Assembly: GCA_021397845.1 (NCBI GenBank) | Contig: CM038050.1 | Coordinates: 7,878,471-7,942,470 of the forward strand | Length of the DNA stretch: 64,000 nt | Origin: Areca catechu | Taxonomy: Eukaryota > Streptophyta > Magnoliopsida > Arecales > Arecaceae | Direction of reading: 5' to 3' | Shown here: in pieces, positions 33,795-47,298 of the stretch | Numbering within the stretch: position 1 is the stretch's first letter | How the letters are laid out: each line of letters starts with the position of its first letter | The notes under the pieces: generated by a model | Told to the model about the DNA's origin: nothing | The model's database searches: none | Seen by the model: only the letters and a program-made list of their open reading frames with translations | Made by a program: the position numbers and the translations under genes

Positions 33795-34504
33795 TGTTGT
33801 GGTATTAACTGTACTGTACCACTCTCGTCAGGGAATTACTTATGCGAAATACAGATCTCTGATTCCAGGATCATGATTGTCAGTGTCGATACTGTAAGAG
33901 AAGGGAGAAGATACAAAATACACGACATAATTAGATGGATATGCAAGGTTTCATTATGAAAAAATAATTTACAAGAGTGAAAATTTTCACTCTCAATCTT
34001 GAACAAGTCTCTCAATAAGAAACCTCAAAATTTCTCGTATAATCTCTCAACGCATAGCCCCTACAGGCTTTTTGAAGACATTTCACTACTCTTTTGATTT
34101 TCACACTCAGCCTGCTCTTCTGCTCATGGTTTTATAGTTTCTGTCACAAAGAGCGTCTTATCAAGAGTCCAACGGTCCAAATTGCATCCAAATCGGAATC
34201 CTATAGCTCTTCTAATATCAGTTTGATGGCAAATCAGCTCGTGGTTATTTGATCATTGTCCATCGTGTCTTAGATCGTGCATATCAGACTTACATCATGT
34301 CAGATTGCATCCTGGCTATTGGATCTCACAGTGGATGGTGCGCGGCCATTGGATTCTCGTGCGATCGGTGCTCGGCTGCCCGATCATGTGTGTCTCGTGT
34401 GAAATCCCATCGAATGGCATTAAATGCTTCATTAAATGGGGGAGAAATGATGCATGGCTTGGCCACGAAAAGATGGGTGCATGCGTTAAGGCACCATCCC
34501 AATA
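33795..34504 (-). repeat. 3' LTR of copia copy A
   Basis: About 710 bp. On the minus strand a TATA box (CTATAAAACC) is near 34131-34140. A second PBS-like GCTCTGATACCA lies immediately outside its left end, which is unexpected for a 3' LTR. Confidence 0.75.
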
Positions 34505-34709
34505 ACCTCCACCTTGACTTGATGCTCGGCCTCCATTTGACTTTAAGAGCTCCTTGAAGGATTGTGCTTCCATGTCCTAGGACAAACGTCGGCTACTCAT
34601 GGATAGGCAAATATGAAAATCGAGCCAGGCTGCTCTATTCCATCTCCATCACGTGTTGTGCTCACCTCAACTTGAGACCTACTCGAGGAAGCCTCCTGTG
34701 TTAATAGGA

Positions 34710-35985
34710 ACTTCATCTTGCAACATCGTTTGTCGTCCTTTCGAGTTTCATATCTCGTGTCTGATCTACCTGCTCCCGGAGTCCTTGTATTGGGCTCCTG
34801 TCTGCACCAGGAACTCCACCATGCACTGAACTTTCTATCAAAAAATAGTGATCTCCATGCTTCTTTCCCTGCAAGATGATCCTATTGCTATACATGACCT
34901 TCAGGACTTCATCATTGGCTCTCCATGTGTAGCCAATTGAGTTCAATTTACTGAGAGATTAGATTTCTACGTAAAATGGATATGCATCGGATCTCATCCA
35001 ATTTATTCACTATCCCATCATTTATCTTCAAACCGATTGTCTCGACGTCCGCAATCGCACAGTTCGATTTGTCTGGCAAGTGAACAGCATTCTCTACTTT
35101 TTAGAGAGTCGAATAGCTCATCTCTGCAATAAATATGATGTGGCTAGGCAGAATCTAAAATCCACAGGAAGAAGAGGATACCTCGTTGAATACCATGAGT
35201 GCATCACTGATATATCTCTTGTCGCTACCATTGATCACCGCTGTAGTAGCTCTTATCCGATTTTTGAACTGTGGGCAATCTATGACATGAAGTCCCGGCT
35301 CATCGTACCAGTAATACTTGATCTTACTTGCATCCTTCGATCTGGATCTCCCTCATCGTGATCCTCTATCACTTTGCTTTTTATCACCACTTCTCCAAAA
35401 ATAGCCAACACTGAGCTCCTGTCTGAACTCAAAATCTGGTTCTTCCACCTAAGAATCTTGTTCTAGAGTAACACTGAGATGACTTCTATCTTCATAGTAC
35501 TCTTCCTCACTAGAAGAGCAGTTACCAAGGACTTGAAGGACTGCGATAGGGATGAAAGCAAGACTAGTGCCCTGGTCTTAATTTTTTTATCGATAATAAG
35601 AAGATTGGTGAGTATCCCTTGAAAATTATTGAGGTCCTGCACGCTTTGTTCCTCGGTCATCTGCAGTTGGTAGAACTGCTCTTAAAGGAATAGAATGTTG
35701 GTAAGGGACTTCGCCATGTATAGCTCATCGAGTTTCTCTCATAACATCATCATCATGGAAGTCTTGCTCAGTACATAGATCACGACGTCATCTGCTAAAT
35801 ATAAATAGATCATGCTCACTGCCTACATCTGGAGCCGCCTCCAAGTCTTCTCCTTAATGATGGATGGCATCTCGCACATGAGAGCATCGATCAGCTCTTG
35901 CAAGATGAGCACATCTTTTACCCTCGCTTACTAGAAAGAGAAATTGCTCTTCTTGAACCGACTAATCTTCAACTTGATTACGCAT
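34710..35985 (-). pseudogene. copia gag plus protease remnant (copy A)
   Basis: Read on the minus strand, gag phrases include YLADDVVIYVLSKTS, KLDELYMAKSLTNILFL and MTEEQSVQDLNNFQGILTNL, typical of the copia capsid (UBN2-type) region. Diverged pieces of the nucleocapsid and protease region follow, ending with a GAG-pre-integrase-like segment (34713-34946). Several stops and frameshifts are present. The reading stops there, and the rest of pol is absent. Confidence 0.7.
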
Positions 35986-36097
35986 ATACTCCATCTTCAT
36001 CGATTTCAATCAATCATGGACAACTGATGTTCTGATACCAGTTGTTGGGATATCAACTTGCTCTGATACTATGATATCAATTCGCTTTGATACCAGT

Positions 36098-36789
36098 TGT
36101 TGTGGTATCAACCACACTAATACCACTCTCGTCGAGGATCACTCGTACGGAATATGGATCTCCGATCCCAGGATTATGATTGTCGGTGTCAATACCGCAA
36201 GAGAAGGAAGAACAGAGAAAATGCAAGATACAATTAGATGGGCATTCAAGGTTTCATTATGAGAAAAATAACTTACAAGATTGAAAACTTTCACTTTCAA
36301 TCCTGTACAAGTCTCTCAACAAAAATTCCAAAATCTCTCGCATAAGCTCTCAACACATAGTCCCTACAGGCTTTCTGGAGATCCTTTACCACTCTTTTGA
36401 TCTTCACACCCAGCCTACTCCTTTGCTTATGGTTTTATAGCTTCTGGTGCAAAGAGCGTCTCACCAGAAGTCCAACGGTCCAAACCGTAGTTCTTCCAAC
36501 ATCAGTTTGATTTTAGATCAACTCGTGGCCATTTGACCGCCATCCATAATGCCTTAGATCGTGCACATTAGGCCTACATCATGTCGGATTGTGTCCTAGC
36601 TATCGGATCTCGTCGTGGATGGTGTGCGGCCTTTGGATCCTCGCATGATTGGTGCTTGCCCACCCGATCGTTTGTGTCTCGCGTAAAATCCCACCGAATG
36701 GCATTAAATGCTTCATTAAACAAGGGAGAAATGATGCATGGGCTGGCTGCTAAAAGTTGGGTGCGTGTGTCCGAGGTGCCGTCCCAACA
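36098..36789 (-). repeat. 5' LTR of copia copy A
   Basis: About 692 bp. The primer site lies just left of it (36083-36095), and a duplicated LTR-end/PBS-like segment lies further left (36040-36070). Confidence 0.75.
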
Positions 36790-39700
36790 ACTACTTTTCT
36801 TTGCTTCTTCTCTTTTTCTCCTTCATTGGTGCTTCTGTTCCACTCCTCCACCTCTGCCTCCTCTTGAAGCATGATAGCAAAACCATTCTCTTGTCAATTA
36901 TCCATACTAACATCTCTTATTTTCCATAGTGAGTGATTACATTATAGGTGTGCTGGTTTGATTCGAGAAATACACTTAACAATGTTACAAATTTATAGAA
37001 AAATGAAGGAAGCGATCTTAGTATGAAAAATTGTGGAGATGTTAAATGCTGCATGCTTAAATTCTTTCTGAAGTCACATATTTAAACTTTAGGCAATTAT
37101 ATTGGCTATTGTTTCTCGTCGTGAATGAAGTTCCTTATCCTTTTGTTTGATGACATCTATTTATGCCCCTCTCTACCTAAGTTGACATATGATGCCTTGT
37201 AATAGCACTAGAACCAAAATTCCCATGATAATGAACTATTAAACAAAATATGTTGGACCTACTGGGATCAATTTGTACTAATATGTTCCAAGAATAGGAA
37301 TTTCAGTATAAATGCAGTACATATGGTACAAATTAGAGGGCAACAAGCCATACACATGAAATAGACCTTCTGATTCTTACTTGAACTGTTTTTATAGAAG
37401 TGCTCCATAGTATGGTTCACTTAACATGTTTTTTTTTCCTTGTTGTTGGAACTATTGTCTGTAAAAGCAATTGGCAATATATGCTTTACATCTTAATGAA
37501 ACTGAATCCAGTCTGCAGGACACCATTTATAAATAAACTATTGAACATTCTTTTTGACTATATCCTATGAGTTGCATTGTACTAGTTCTTTAACTAATGC
37601 ACACATCCAATCAAATAGAATCATCTTTGCTATAATAGTGCCAGAATGGAATTGATGGATGTGTGCTAGAACTGTGAATCTGGAGATCAAGATTATGATT
37701 GAAGAAGAATTCAAGTTGCAGTTATACAGTAATAGGAGAATTGATTGAGATTGATATATAGATTAAGTTCCAACAAAACTTGTTGGGTTCAAGCTCAACT
37801 TTACGAGTTTTACAACTCAATTACTAGAAATGTTTTTGCAACTTGTGTTTACCAATTACCAAATATGTAAGGGTTTTACAAGATGTTTTTGCTCTTGAGT
37901 GGAACCAATGGTATGCCGAACTTTGTTGATAATTTCAGTCTTTAGGGATCATTGTTACCCATTACTTGATCAATGTTCTTGGTATCTGCTTCGATGATGT
38001 TCTCTCACTCTACATCATTGAACGACAAATGGAGGCCATGTTCAATGCTAACTTCATTGGGATGTTGTCTATGGGGTTTCAAATAACTTCAGTCGGAATA
38101 ATGGATATTCAAAGAAATTCATGACCGCACTTCTTGTTTGGGCCAAGATCACAATTTTGTTCTTGCAATAATGCCATGGTTGGCATAGGTCAATGTTGGC
38201 CTTTCTCACTTCCAGCACAAAGCTCAAATCACTCGAATTATTCGATATTAATTTTTAACATGATATGGGACACAGCAGCTATATAAGAACTCTAACTCCT
38301 GTGTTGTCCCTCTAGGTTGCTTTCTTGCCTGCTCCTCCCCCTTCTCTATTATCTTTGCCTCTTCTCTCTTCCCTCTCCTATATGGCTATATCTGCAGCAA
38401 CATTAAAGCGCACCCCCCAAAACCCATCACCCCTCAACCTACCCCCCGCACCAACTCCAACTCTCAACCTCTGTGTTTCACACAGTTGTGAGATGACTGG
38501 GCCAACTTAAAGTTAGGGCCTAGATTGATATGTCGATTCTAGGGTTGGACTTGTTTCCAGATAATGTTGAAAATGGTCTTGGTCTAGGGGTGGTCAAAGT
38601 GTAGCCCAGCCAACTACAAGCCAGGATGGTTATCAGATTATATCAATCACAGATGTAATTTGGTGCCTGATAAGTTGACCTTGTTTTCACTAACAAGCAG
38701 GTGTGGATATGAAAAACTAGACATGCCTTTATTGGTTTTAGGTATTTTTGAAGACATGCCTTGTGGCTGTATCATATTTGAACTTGCAGGATGAGACCAA
38801 CTGTATGAATCAGTATTGTTTATTTTGCCAGATTGAACCTCCCCTTGATGTTTCATTTTTTTGAAGTATTTATCTCTAAAAGAAAACCTTATTTTTGGGC
38901 TGCCTTGACCTGTATGTAGGCAGCCACCTAATGGCACTTGGTGGCCCTTTGGCTGCTGTTTACCTCCTTCCATTTTTCAAATATTAATTAGTGTGAAACA
39001 TGATTTTTATAAGATTAAGGTTGAGTATTGCCAAATCAAAAAACAATAACTTGATACTTAAGGTTGAGTATTGCCAAATAAAAAAACAATAACTTGATAC
39101 TTTTAAATCCATAGCGGTTAATACTTAAACCAATAACCTAGCCACATTGTGCACCTAAAATATACATTCCTATCATGTATAACCTTGTGGGGAAACTATA
39201 AATTACAAATTCCCATGTTAAGTGGATTAAAAGAAAACAATATAAAAATTCAGTTAATTTTCAGAAATAGAGATGGAATGATTTGTAGAACGAGAGATTG
39301 TATTTATAAAGAGTATCAAGGGAATAAAAATAAAATATTTCAGAAAACCAAATTAAACATTTAAGAAAGGGATTGTAATGGTACACCCAAACCTGCATCA
39401 TAACAATTAAATATTGCATGTAACTCACTCAAATCTAACACATTAGCATCCTTTTCAGTATGTCAAGAGCATAGTTAGGATTTTGCATAGGGTTGCAAGT
39501 GATTCAGGTACATTTACTTTTTCAATAACCTAAATATATGCCTGGACTTGGTATGGGTTCACAATTTTGACTTGAAGGCAGTTCAGGATGTTGTTTTATG
39601 GTTCTTCTGATTGTGTCTTGGTTCACGTGGAGATCCATATTTTCACTAATATCTGTGGGGTCTAATCAAGTCCAATTTGGTCTCTGCCGAGTCGAATTCT

Positions 39701-42700
39701 GCTTGATCACTATCCTCTTTGGGTCAGTTTTTGGGATCCATTCTCCATCATGGGTCTATCTGTTTTGCATATGATTGGGGTCCATGTTGCTCACTTTGTA
39801 CCCTAGATTTTGTGCGAGGTTGATTCTGAATATTGTCAAGCTCTTGGCGAGAGAATCTATGCAAGAGTCCAGTTGAGGGCTTATACGTAGCTGCTCTGGT
39901 TACTGTTAGGATTTCAAACTGTTGTGGTTTAAGCAGGATTGATTGTTAATCACCTGTTAAAAACCAATTAGGTAGTATAATCATCGTTCGGTTCCTATTT
40001 GTTGTTTCAAGGTTTGAAAATGGATGTTGCTTATATGACACGGTAATATCCAAAGAGCTAGTTGTTGATTGATTGATTGATGGGTACTGCTATTTCTTGT
40101 ACTCTACAAACCCTAGAATAATTTCATATTCACGAAATTGTTTTCTATAAGATAAGCTCCTCATCCATGTCATATGGATCAATGGAGCAATAAATAAGAA
40201 CATGACTTCATTGATTGCCTTCTCTAAATTTTAGATGAAGTCCAAAATCAAGACTTCATGCATCAATGTAAAATGAAAAAAATCATGTGTTGAAAGATTT
40301 TAACATATTTGTAGAACATGATTGGTGACTAAATAATCAAATCAACTAAGCATGCACAAATTAGACCACATAAACCATAAATGGAGCCATTAATATCATC
40401 ACAACACTAACTCCTAAATAAAGAAGTTTAGCAGGCCTAACCTTGTTTACTCTGAGGTAGAATCACAGAGATGATCTCTTCATTTAAAAAGAAGTTTCCC
40501 TCTCAGGTTCTTTTTTATTATTAATCTGGACATTGAGATAAAAGGTAAAAATGGGTACACACTTTTTTTTTGGGATAAATATGTCAGCAAAATACAGCCT
40601 AATCACCAGATTCTAGCACTGCAAAGCTTTTTGATCATCAGACACTTATTCAAGCACTAGTCGATCACATGGTCAAACACCATTTTAGGGTCAGCCTTAT
40701 TTTCATTTCATAGCTGAACATGGTATCAGTCATCCTTGCATTATTAAGAACTGTTAATCATAAGCACTATTTATAGATGTGTACTGAGGTACACTTGATG
40801 GCTGCTTTCTCTTAAAATATCATATCAGGTTTGCCTGGTTATGTGGTTGAGGGATCACTTCAATATGATTATAGGCAGCTCAATATTCAGTCTGATCACC
40901 TACATGACTTGAGACAATATTTTAATCTCTTTTCAGCTAATCAGTTGTCAACTTTTTCACTACTCATTATATTAATTTTGTGCTAATGAAACTTGGAATT
41001 TAAGCTTAATGAGAATTATCTTAACTGAAAATTTTTCTTATCATGAGGCTGGATTTCAGGATTTTATTGTCATTTTCATATAGTATAATCAAGTTTTTTC
41101 TTTTAGTTGAAGTATTATTTGCATGGTAAAATGTACATTATGGGCCCTTTGTGCCTTTTTTAAGGGCTTGATTTGTTGGTGCATATTGCCCTTTCTTAAT
41201 CTAGATGAATTAAGCCCTCTGCGGCACAAGAAAGTCCAACCACAGTCCCCCTATCCACAAGTTTCTGCACCTGATACCGTATGCCAGAATATACTATCAT
41301 TATTAAGCATTGGAATTTTATGAATTCAAAACTACGTAAACCAAAACCATGTTATTTCAAAGCTATTTCAAATTGATATATTGTTGCTGCATCAAAAGCT
41401 ATTTTGGATTGATCTCTCACGGCTTGATGTTGTTGAACTTAACTTTTTTAAAATTATTATTATTATTTTCTTTTGAGGAGAATGTGGTGTGATGAGGCAT
41501 AGTGGTTATCTTTTGCCAAGAAGTTTGATATTATCGCATTGACATTATTCTTATTCCATTTATCTTGGGTGGAAACGGATACCTGGCAGTTAATTTCTTG
41601 ACTGGTTGAGTTGTGCCAGTCTGCCGATTCCATAATTGCTGCAGCTGCTAAAATCCTCCATCTTTTGCTTGTAGGGACGGTTCAATGCTCTTGTTCTTAA
41701 ACTCAACTTTCTGTGGTTTTGTCAAATCTGAGACATTGGTGTATATTTTAGAAGATTGTCCATTCATTAATTTAGGTCATGCATCAAAATCAACCAGTCA
41801 ATCGAGGCTTTCTTTGCTTGCCCTGGGAGTTGTGCATGGTTGAGATAATACAGTACTATTATTAGTCCAATAGATTATTAGAAATTTGCAGTGTTTACGT
41901 TTGCTCCAACGACTAAAAAGTATTATCTGTCACTCAGAACCAACGCATAGGGCCACAGCCCCTTTTTTTTCAAAGCCAAATGGATTGGTATCTTCCAAAA
42001 AATATATATGCATACACATCATGGTGGCTATGATAGATATGGTGGCTATGGTGTCATGTTATATTGATAGGTGGAACCAGGGCCGCTTGACTCTTGGAGT
42101 TACTAATTTGAGCAATTGGTGGTGCCGAATTGCCCTACATGTAATGTAACGGAACAATCTCGAGTGTATGATCTAATATTGATTGTGGGACTGGTGTGTT
42201 TGCCATGACCTTTTTGAGCTTGAGACATGGGGCCTGTCATCGATCTGCCAACAGACTATGATGCTGCTGCCAATCCTCATGGCCTTTGTTATCATTCCTC
42301 ATGGTCCTCCTTATTGGGTTATCGTGGAGGAATCATTCCTCTTTCATGATTGCTGATGATTTAAAGGCCTTGTTGATTTTGGATTTTGAGTGCCAAATCT
42401 GTTCATTGCCTGCCCAGGAGCAAAGCATGCCAAGAAACGTGCAAATAAAAAAATAGACTGCTGGGATGACTGCGTTTTCATATGGCATTACCGATGCGCC
42501 AAATTTACGTGGCATCTAGTTGTCGAAATTCGCCGGATTTTGTCCATCGGCAATGCTTCCATCTTGAATTCCGAGTAGTTGAGCACTGGAATGAATGGGC
42601 CTCGTCGGCTTTTAGTTCCTGCCTGGAATTACTCACGCCCTCTAACGGCCCAGTTTGGAAGTGGTTGTGGATTTTGAGACTGGTCTTTGTGAGTGGAATT

Positions 42701-43240
42701 TGAGACTGGCCGCAGCGGGTATGGTTGTGAGGAGAATTTGACACTGGTTTTTGTGAGAGAATCAAAGTTTATTTCTAGGAGATCCGTATGGGCGTGTTAC
42801 TATCTTTGCATAACCCATGGTATTGCACGTTGTGACTCCGTGGCGTAACCTTTTGGCTGGGTAAGAGAATGCGGTGGTGATTATATTAGATCCTTGTACC
42901 CGTCGATCTTTCAACAAATGAACAAATCGTTCAGACTCATTTGCCACTGGTGCAGTGGTGCTCTACAAACAAGAAACAACCTGCCCTTTTTTATATTTGG
43001 GCAAAGCATGTCGAATTCATATATAAGATCGAAATCGTATCATTTTAACCATGTATACCACTTCTGACCGGGCAGTCTACATTCAACGATTTACCGGTTC
43101 TTACCGGTGCAAATATATGGATATTTAGGAGGGTGAGACTTATCTGCAATGAATTCATCTGTGAATTGTATATCAAATAGTTTACGACATGAGGATTATT
43201 GGAATATGCATGCAGCCATGTGTACCCGGTGAGCATGGAG
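36790..43240. other. Long intergenic region without recognisable genes
   Basis: About 6.4 kb with only short, non-homologous open frames on either strand. Small features are a 43-bp tandem duplication at about 39018-39104 and a degenerate repetition of TTGAGACTGG(T/C) phrases at 42670-42755. The CT-rich start after 36790 resembles the CT-rich DNA left of copia copy A. Confidence 0.5.
39018..39104. repeat. 43-bp tandem duplication
   Basis: Two copies starting AAGGTTGAGTATTGCCAAAT and ending TTGATACTT, with one difference. Confidence 0.85.
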
Positions 43241-43245
43241 AAATA

Positions 43246-43248
<3 letters not shown>

Positions 43249-43294
<46 letters not shown>

Positions 43295-43430
43295 ATGTAT
43301 GTATGTATATGTATATGTATGTATATGCATATGTATGTATGTATATGTATGCATATGTATGTATGTATATGTATATGAATGTATGTATATGTATGTATGT
43401 ATATGTATGTATGTATATGTATGTATATAT
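43249..43430. repeat. AT and TATG compound microsatellite
   Basis: A TA run followed by many GTAT/TATG units. It produces a Tyr/Met/Val-rich frame on one strand and an Ile/His/Thr-rich frame on the other, neither a gene. Confidence 0.95.
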
Positions 43431-43875
43431 AGAAAGAGATGAACTTAGTTTCTTTCGAAAGGATCGGAAATTTAAATCCTTTCATATTAAAATTTTATAA
43501 AGAAGGTTTTGCATTGATGATTTAAGCATTTGGATATGATCTGCTATATTAAAATTACTTACATATCAAATATTATGTGATTTAAAAATTCTTAGTTTAT
43601 ATATCAAGTGATCAAAAAAATATATATTTAATTTAGTGATCAAAATATATATATATGTATATATAGAAAGAGATGAACTTAGTTTCTTTCGAAAGGATCG
43701 GAAATTTAAATCCTTTCATATTAAAATTTTATAATGAAGGTTTTGCATTGATGATTTAAGCATCTGGATATGATCTGCTATATCAAAATTACTTACATAC
43801 CAAATATTATGTGATTTAAAAATTCTTAGTTTATATATCAAGTGATCAAAAAAAAATATATTTAATTTAATTTTA
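43431..43875. repeat. Tandem duplication with 234-bp period
   Basis: Copies begin AGAAAGAGATGAACTTAG at 43431 and 43665 and remain nearly identical for about 200 bp. The duplication adjoins the microsatellite, and short AT repeats separate the copies. Confidence 0.9.
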
Positions 43876-44019
43876 TTTAGATTATTTTTTTAATTATTTG
43901 ATGTATAGATTAAGGATTGATAAATTATAAAATTTTTGATATATAAATAGTTTAGATATAATAGAATATAACTGTTTACATTATTAATATAAAATTTTTA
44001 TCGCAAAATTTTACCTTAA

Positions 44020-44076
44020 AGTGATTTTTTTTTTTTTTTTTTTGGCGGGGGGCGGGGGATGGAGTCGATCCCTTTT

Positions 44077-44120
<44 letters not shown>

Positions 44121-44125
44121 AAAGA
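44020..44125. repeat. Poly-T, G-rich and CT/TA microsatellites
   Basis: A long T run, then a short GC-rich GGCGGGG phrase, then CT and TA dinucleotide runs. Confidence 0.85.
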
Positions 44126-45129
44126 TTTGACGACAAACTTGCAGCTCGTTATAGAAGGATGGATGAGATATTTTTCATGTTTGAATAATAGTTTAGACAT
44201 ACGAGACTTCTGAAAGATAGGGGCCCGCAAGGTTCGGACTGGTTGTGACGAATGCTGTTAATTACTCTACAGTACGATACTCCTTTTAATTACCAATTAT
44301 AGTAGTCCGAATTCAATTGGTGGCGAATACAGACGCACAAACATTCTCGATTCCCCAATTCCTGGGTGGTCCATGATAAGCTTAGGTGCGGCCCTACGCA
44401 ATGTAGTCTGTTGTACTCGATGCATATGGGTGTTTAAACATCTTGTTTGTTTGGATATAATTTATCAGTTCTTCATAAAGATAGCTTAAGCTTCAAGTCT
44501 ATTTATGTACTTGATTCAAGACGTATCTATGATTTGATTGACAACCAGTTAAAAAAAATTATTACCTGACTTCGGAGCGACTGCATGATGATACCAATTT
44601 CTTGTTGGGCAGACTTGGGCCTACCTGTACTAAGTCAACAATGGTCCAGCCCAACCGCCTCACTCTTCAAATAAGGGACCCAAAAAAAGAAAACAAACAG
44701 ATTTAACAGCTGTCGCAAAGAAAAAGGCATCCAATGGTGCTTAATGTACCAGGATGCATGTGCTGTGTTCCTCCATACAGGTATCTAGAACCACATCCCT
44801 TCCGGAACGAAGATGAAGTAAAGTTTTTTTTTTTTTTTTTTTTTGGTGGGGGGTTGGGGGGAGGGGTTGTTGCAGAAAAGCAAAGATGAAGTTGAACCAA
44901 AACCCATGCAAGAGAGAAATTTCAATATATAGTTAGTTCATAACATGGATGGACAAGTTCTGCGTGAATCGAAAGCTTCCATTAAAATTTAAATTCAAAC
45001 AAATTAAGGTGGTGCCGGTCGAAGCACTTGCTCGGAGCTTTTTCTAGTAAATTTGCGTTATGATTTTTGGCCAAAAACTAATAACAAAACAATGGGCTGT
45101 ATAAAGACTTAATTCTTTGTGTACTCGAT
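44126..45129. other. Intergenic, no gene seen
   Basis: AT-rich. A run of about 20 T lies at 44825-44844, followed by a G-rich tract. Confidence 0.5.
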
Positions 45130-46010
45130 GTTTAAATGATATTTGTCAATCTGCGGTTTGCCATTCCGTTTTCCATTCGAAAGGTGCGAGAGCATCTCCC
45201 TGAACTCGGACGGACTCTCTCCTCGCACCATCCATCCATCAGGTTAGCAGTCTTTGGCCCTAAAAGAGAAAAAACCACTCAGGTATGGACAGACAGCAAT
45301 GACTTACCTCGTACGTTACATAAGGAACGCCCATCCTTGGAATTCCGACACATCCAATCTTGTCCGTTATCCCTCCCTCCCCGATCTCCATAACCGACCT
45401 CTGCGGCCAGCCGACAAACCCAGGTCGGCCGCGCTCGCCCCCTGATGAGTGAATGACGTCCCCCCGTCACGTGCCCCTCGACGCGTCCTGCACGCGCCCC
45501 TCGTCACCCCGCTTCACCAAACCCCAAAACGGGGCGCGCGGTTCCAACCGCCGTCGGCAGGCATCCCTCGCTTCTTCTTCCAGGGTTCAGAGTCCAGACA
45601 CTCTCTGCGGTCCCTCACCTCTCTCTTCCATCCTACGTTCTTCTCTTCCTTTTCCTTGTTTTTTTTTTTCTTGGTTTATTCGAGAAAAAAAAAAAAAAGG
45701 TTCGCAGCCCGAAATATTCCGTCACCTCTCGCGGCGGTCGGCTGCCACGTTGCCATCTTCAGGCGGGCTCCACTTGGCCCACACGCCACCGACAAAAGGC
45801 GCGGATTGGAGGTAGTTTCCTCGGGCCCCACTCCCACCCTCCTCCCCCCGGTCCCCACCACCATCCCTCTCCCTCCCGCTCCTCGCGCGGCCTAGCCGCC
45901 TGCTTCCGCCTCCAGCATCCTCCGTGGTCAAAACCGGCCTTTTCGGATTTTAGTCCGACTCCGATCACCACTCGTAAGTAAGGTTTTGGTCCGGCCGGCG
46001 GGACAGCGCA
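45130..46010. other. GC-rich, promoter-like island without an identified gene
   Basis: CpG-containing GC-rich DNA with CT-rich patches (near 45600-45670), flanked by AT-rich sequence. It resembles a plant promoter/5' UTR, but I could not find a recognisable coding exon on either strand. The proline/serine/arginine-rich frames (for example 45449-45895) look compositional. It may be a distal promoter of the Dof gene, a non-coding transcription unit, or a relic. Confidence 0.35.
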
Positions 46011-46600
46011 GGCTGGAACTCCACCATAAGGTTGAAGATAAGAGTTGGAGGCGTATAAACCAAGGGTATAAAAATTTTTAATCAAATCATCTAAATTGCT
46101 AAATTAAATTCAAATCGAATCAAATACAATAATTTGATAATTTAATTGATCTGATTCGATTTACTAAAATAAAAAAAAATAAAATATGAATTTAATTATC
46201 AACTTAGTAATTAATATAATTTATTAAAATTAATTCGAATTAATTAATTAATATTATTTTATATATTTTTATATAAAAGAATATATCTATATAATATGTT
46301 TTATATTTTTATTTTTTAAATACTGTACAAGTTTATCATTTTTATTTTCTCGCCCATAACATTCTTTTTAAATATTTTTTTAGTTTTTTATTTTACTTTC
46401 TTTTTTATCAATCTATTTAAATCGAAAATTCATTCAAATTATTTAAATATTTTTTAAAAAAACATATAAATAAATCAAATTAAATAAAAAAATAATTTAT
46501 ATTTAATAAAATATTTAATTTTAAATTTTTTTTAAAATTAAATAATTAATTTAATTTAAAAAAATTACTTAAAATCGAAATAATCAAACCGTTTCCTTCC
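46011..46600. other. Very AT-rich spacer
   Basis: No coding potential; A/T-rich low-complexity DNA. Confidence 0.6.
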
Positions 46601-47298
46601 CTGGTAGAAACTAGAAACTAGAAACTAGAAAGCGAAAGCAGACGCTCACTGCTCCCTCCGGTCATCTTTACCAACCGATGAGCCCCGCCTTTGACGAACC
46701 GACTGTATTTTGACCGGTCAACATCGATGCTCGCGGTCATCTTATTTTAAAACAAAAATTGATATCGCGATCAAAAAGAAGATTGGTGTGGCACGGATCA
46801 GATGGCTAGGAGGAGGGACCGCGCGGGAGGTATTGATTTCCGGCAGCCATCGCTAGATCACGTGATAGGATTACCACTAAATAAGCCCCCGAGTTGTGGT
46901 CGCGGCGATTAACCGGATGGCCGGGCCCGCGTGGCATTGTTGCGCTCCACGCCAAGGGGGGCCCGCGCCACCCCAATCCCCCGCCCCACCCCACCTTCAC
47001 TCTTTATGAATCCGTTGCAGATTCGCTCGAATTTTCCATGCTTTCTCTGCGTGCAAGCCAACCACATCGATCGTTTCGTACGGAAAGTAATCATTTCTCT
47101 GCCCCATCTCTCCCTCCCCTCTCTCTTCTCCTTATCGGTCTCTTTTTATCTCTCTCTCTCTCTGGTTTTTTTTTTCCTAAAAATTTTGCTAGCCGAGGCA
47201 GGGGCTCAGTTCTTCTCTCGGTACGGTCTTTGCATGACCCTCTTCTTAGTCTTCTTATATATACCCGTAGAGTGTTCCGAGGGATTTTGTTTGCATGG
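46601..47298 (+). promoter_or_regulatory. Promoter / 5' UTR region of the Dof gene
   Basis: GC-richer DNA with a CT-rich patch (47090-47170), as is common near plant transcription starts. TATATATA occurs at 47256-47263, only about 36 bp before the first usable ATG. If it is the TATA box, the first exon could be mostly untranslated. Confidence 0.4.

Larger units (their letters stand above)
33795..36789 (-). mobile_element. Ty1/copia-derived element with gag and protease only (copy A)
   Basis: LTRs at 33795-34504 and 36098-36789 share TGTTGTGGTAT starts and CCCAACA/CCCAATA ends and are colinear. On the minus strand a primer site TGGTATCAAAGC lies left of the right LTR, and a purine tract AAGGTGGAGGT abuts the left LTR. 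The 1.6 kb internal region encodes a decayed gag and protease part but no integrase, reverse transcriptase or RNase H. A second copy with the same layout occurs at 52061-55285. Layout and content resemble the TR-GAG type of non-autonomous elements. No matching target duplication was found. Confidence 0.8.

Noticed and set aside
43189..43500. Tyr/Met/Val-rich and Ile/His/Thr-rich frames
   Set aside because: Direct translation of a TATG microsatellite.
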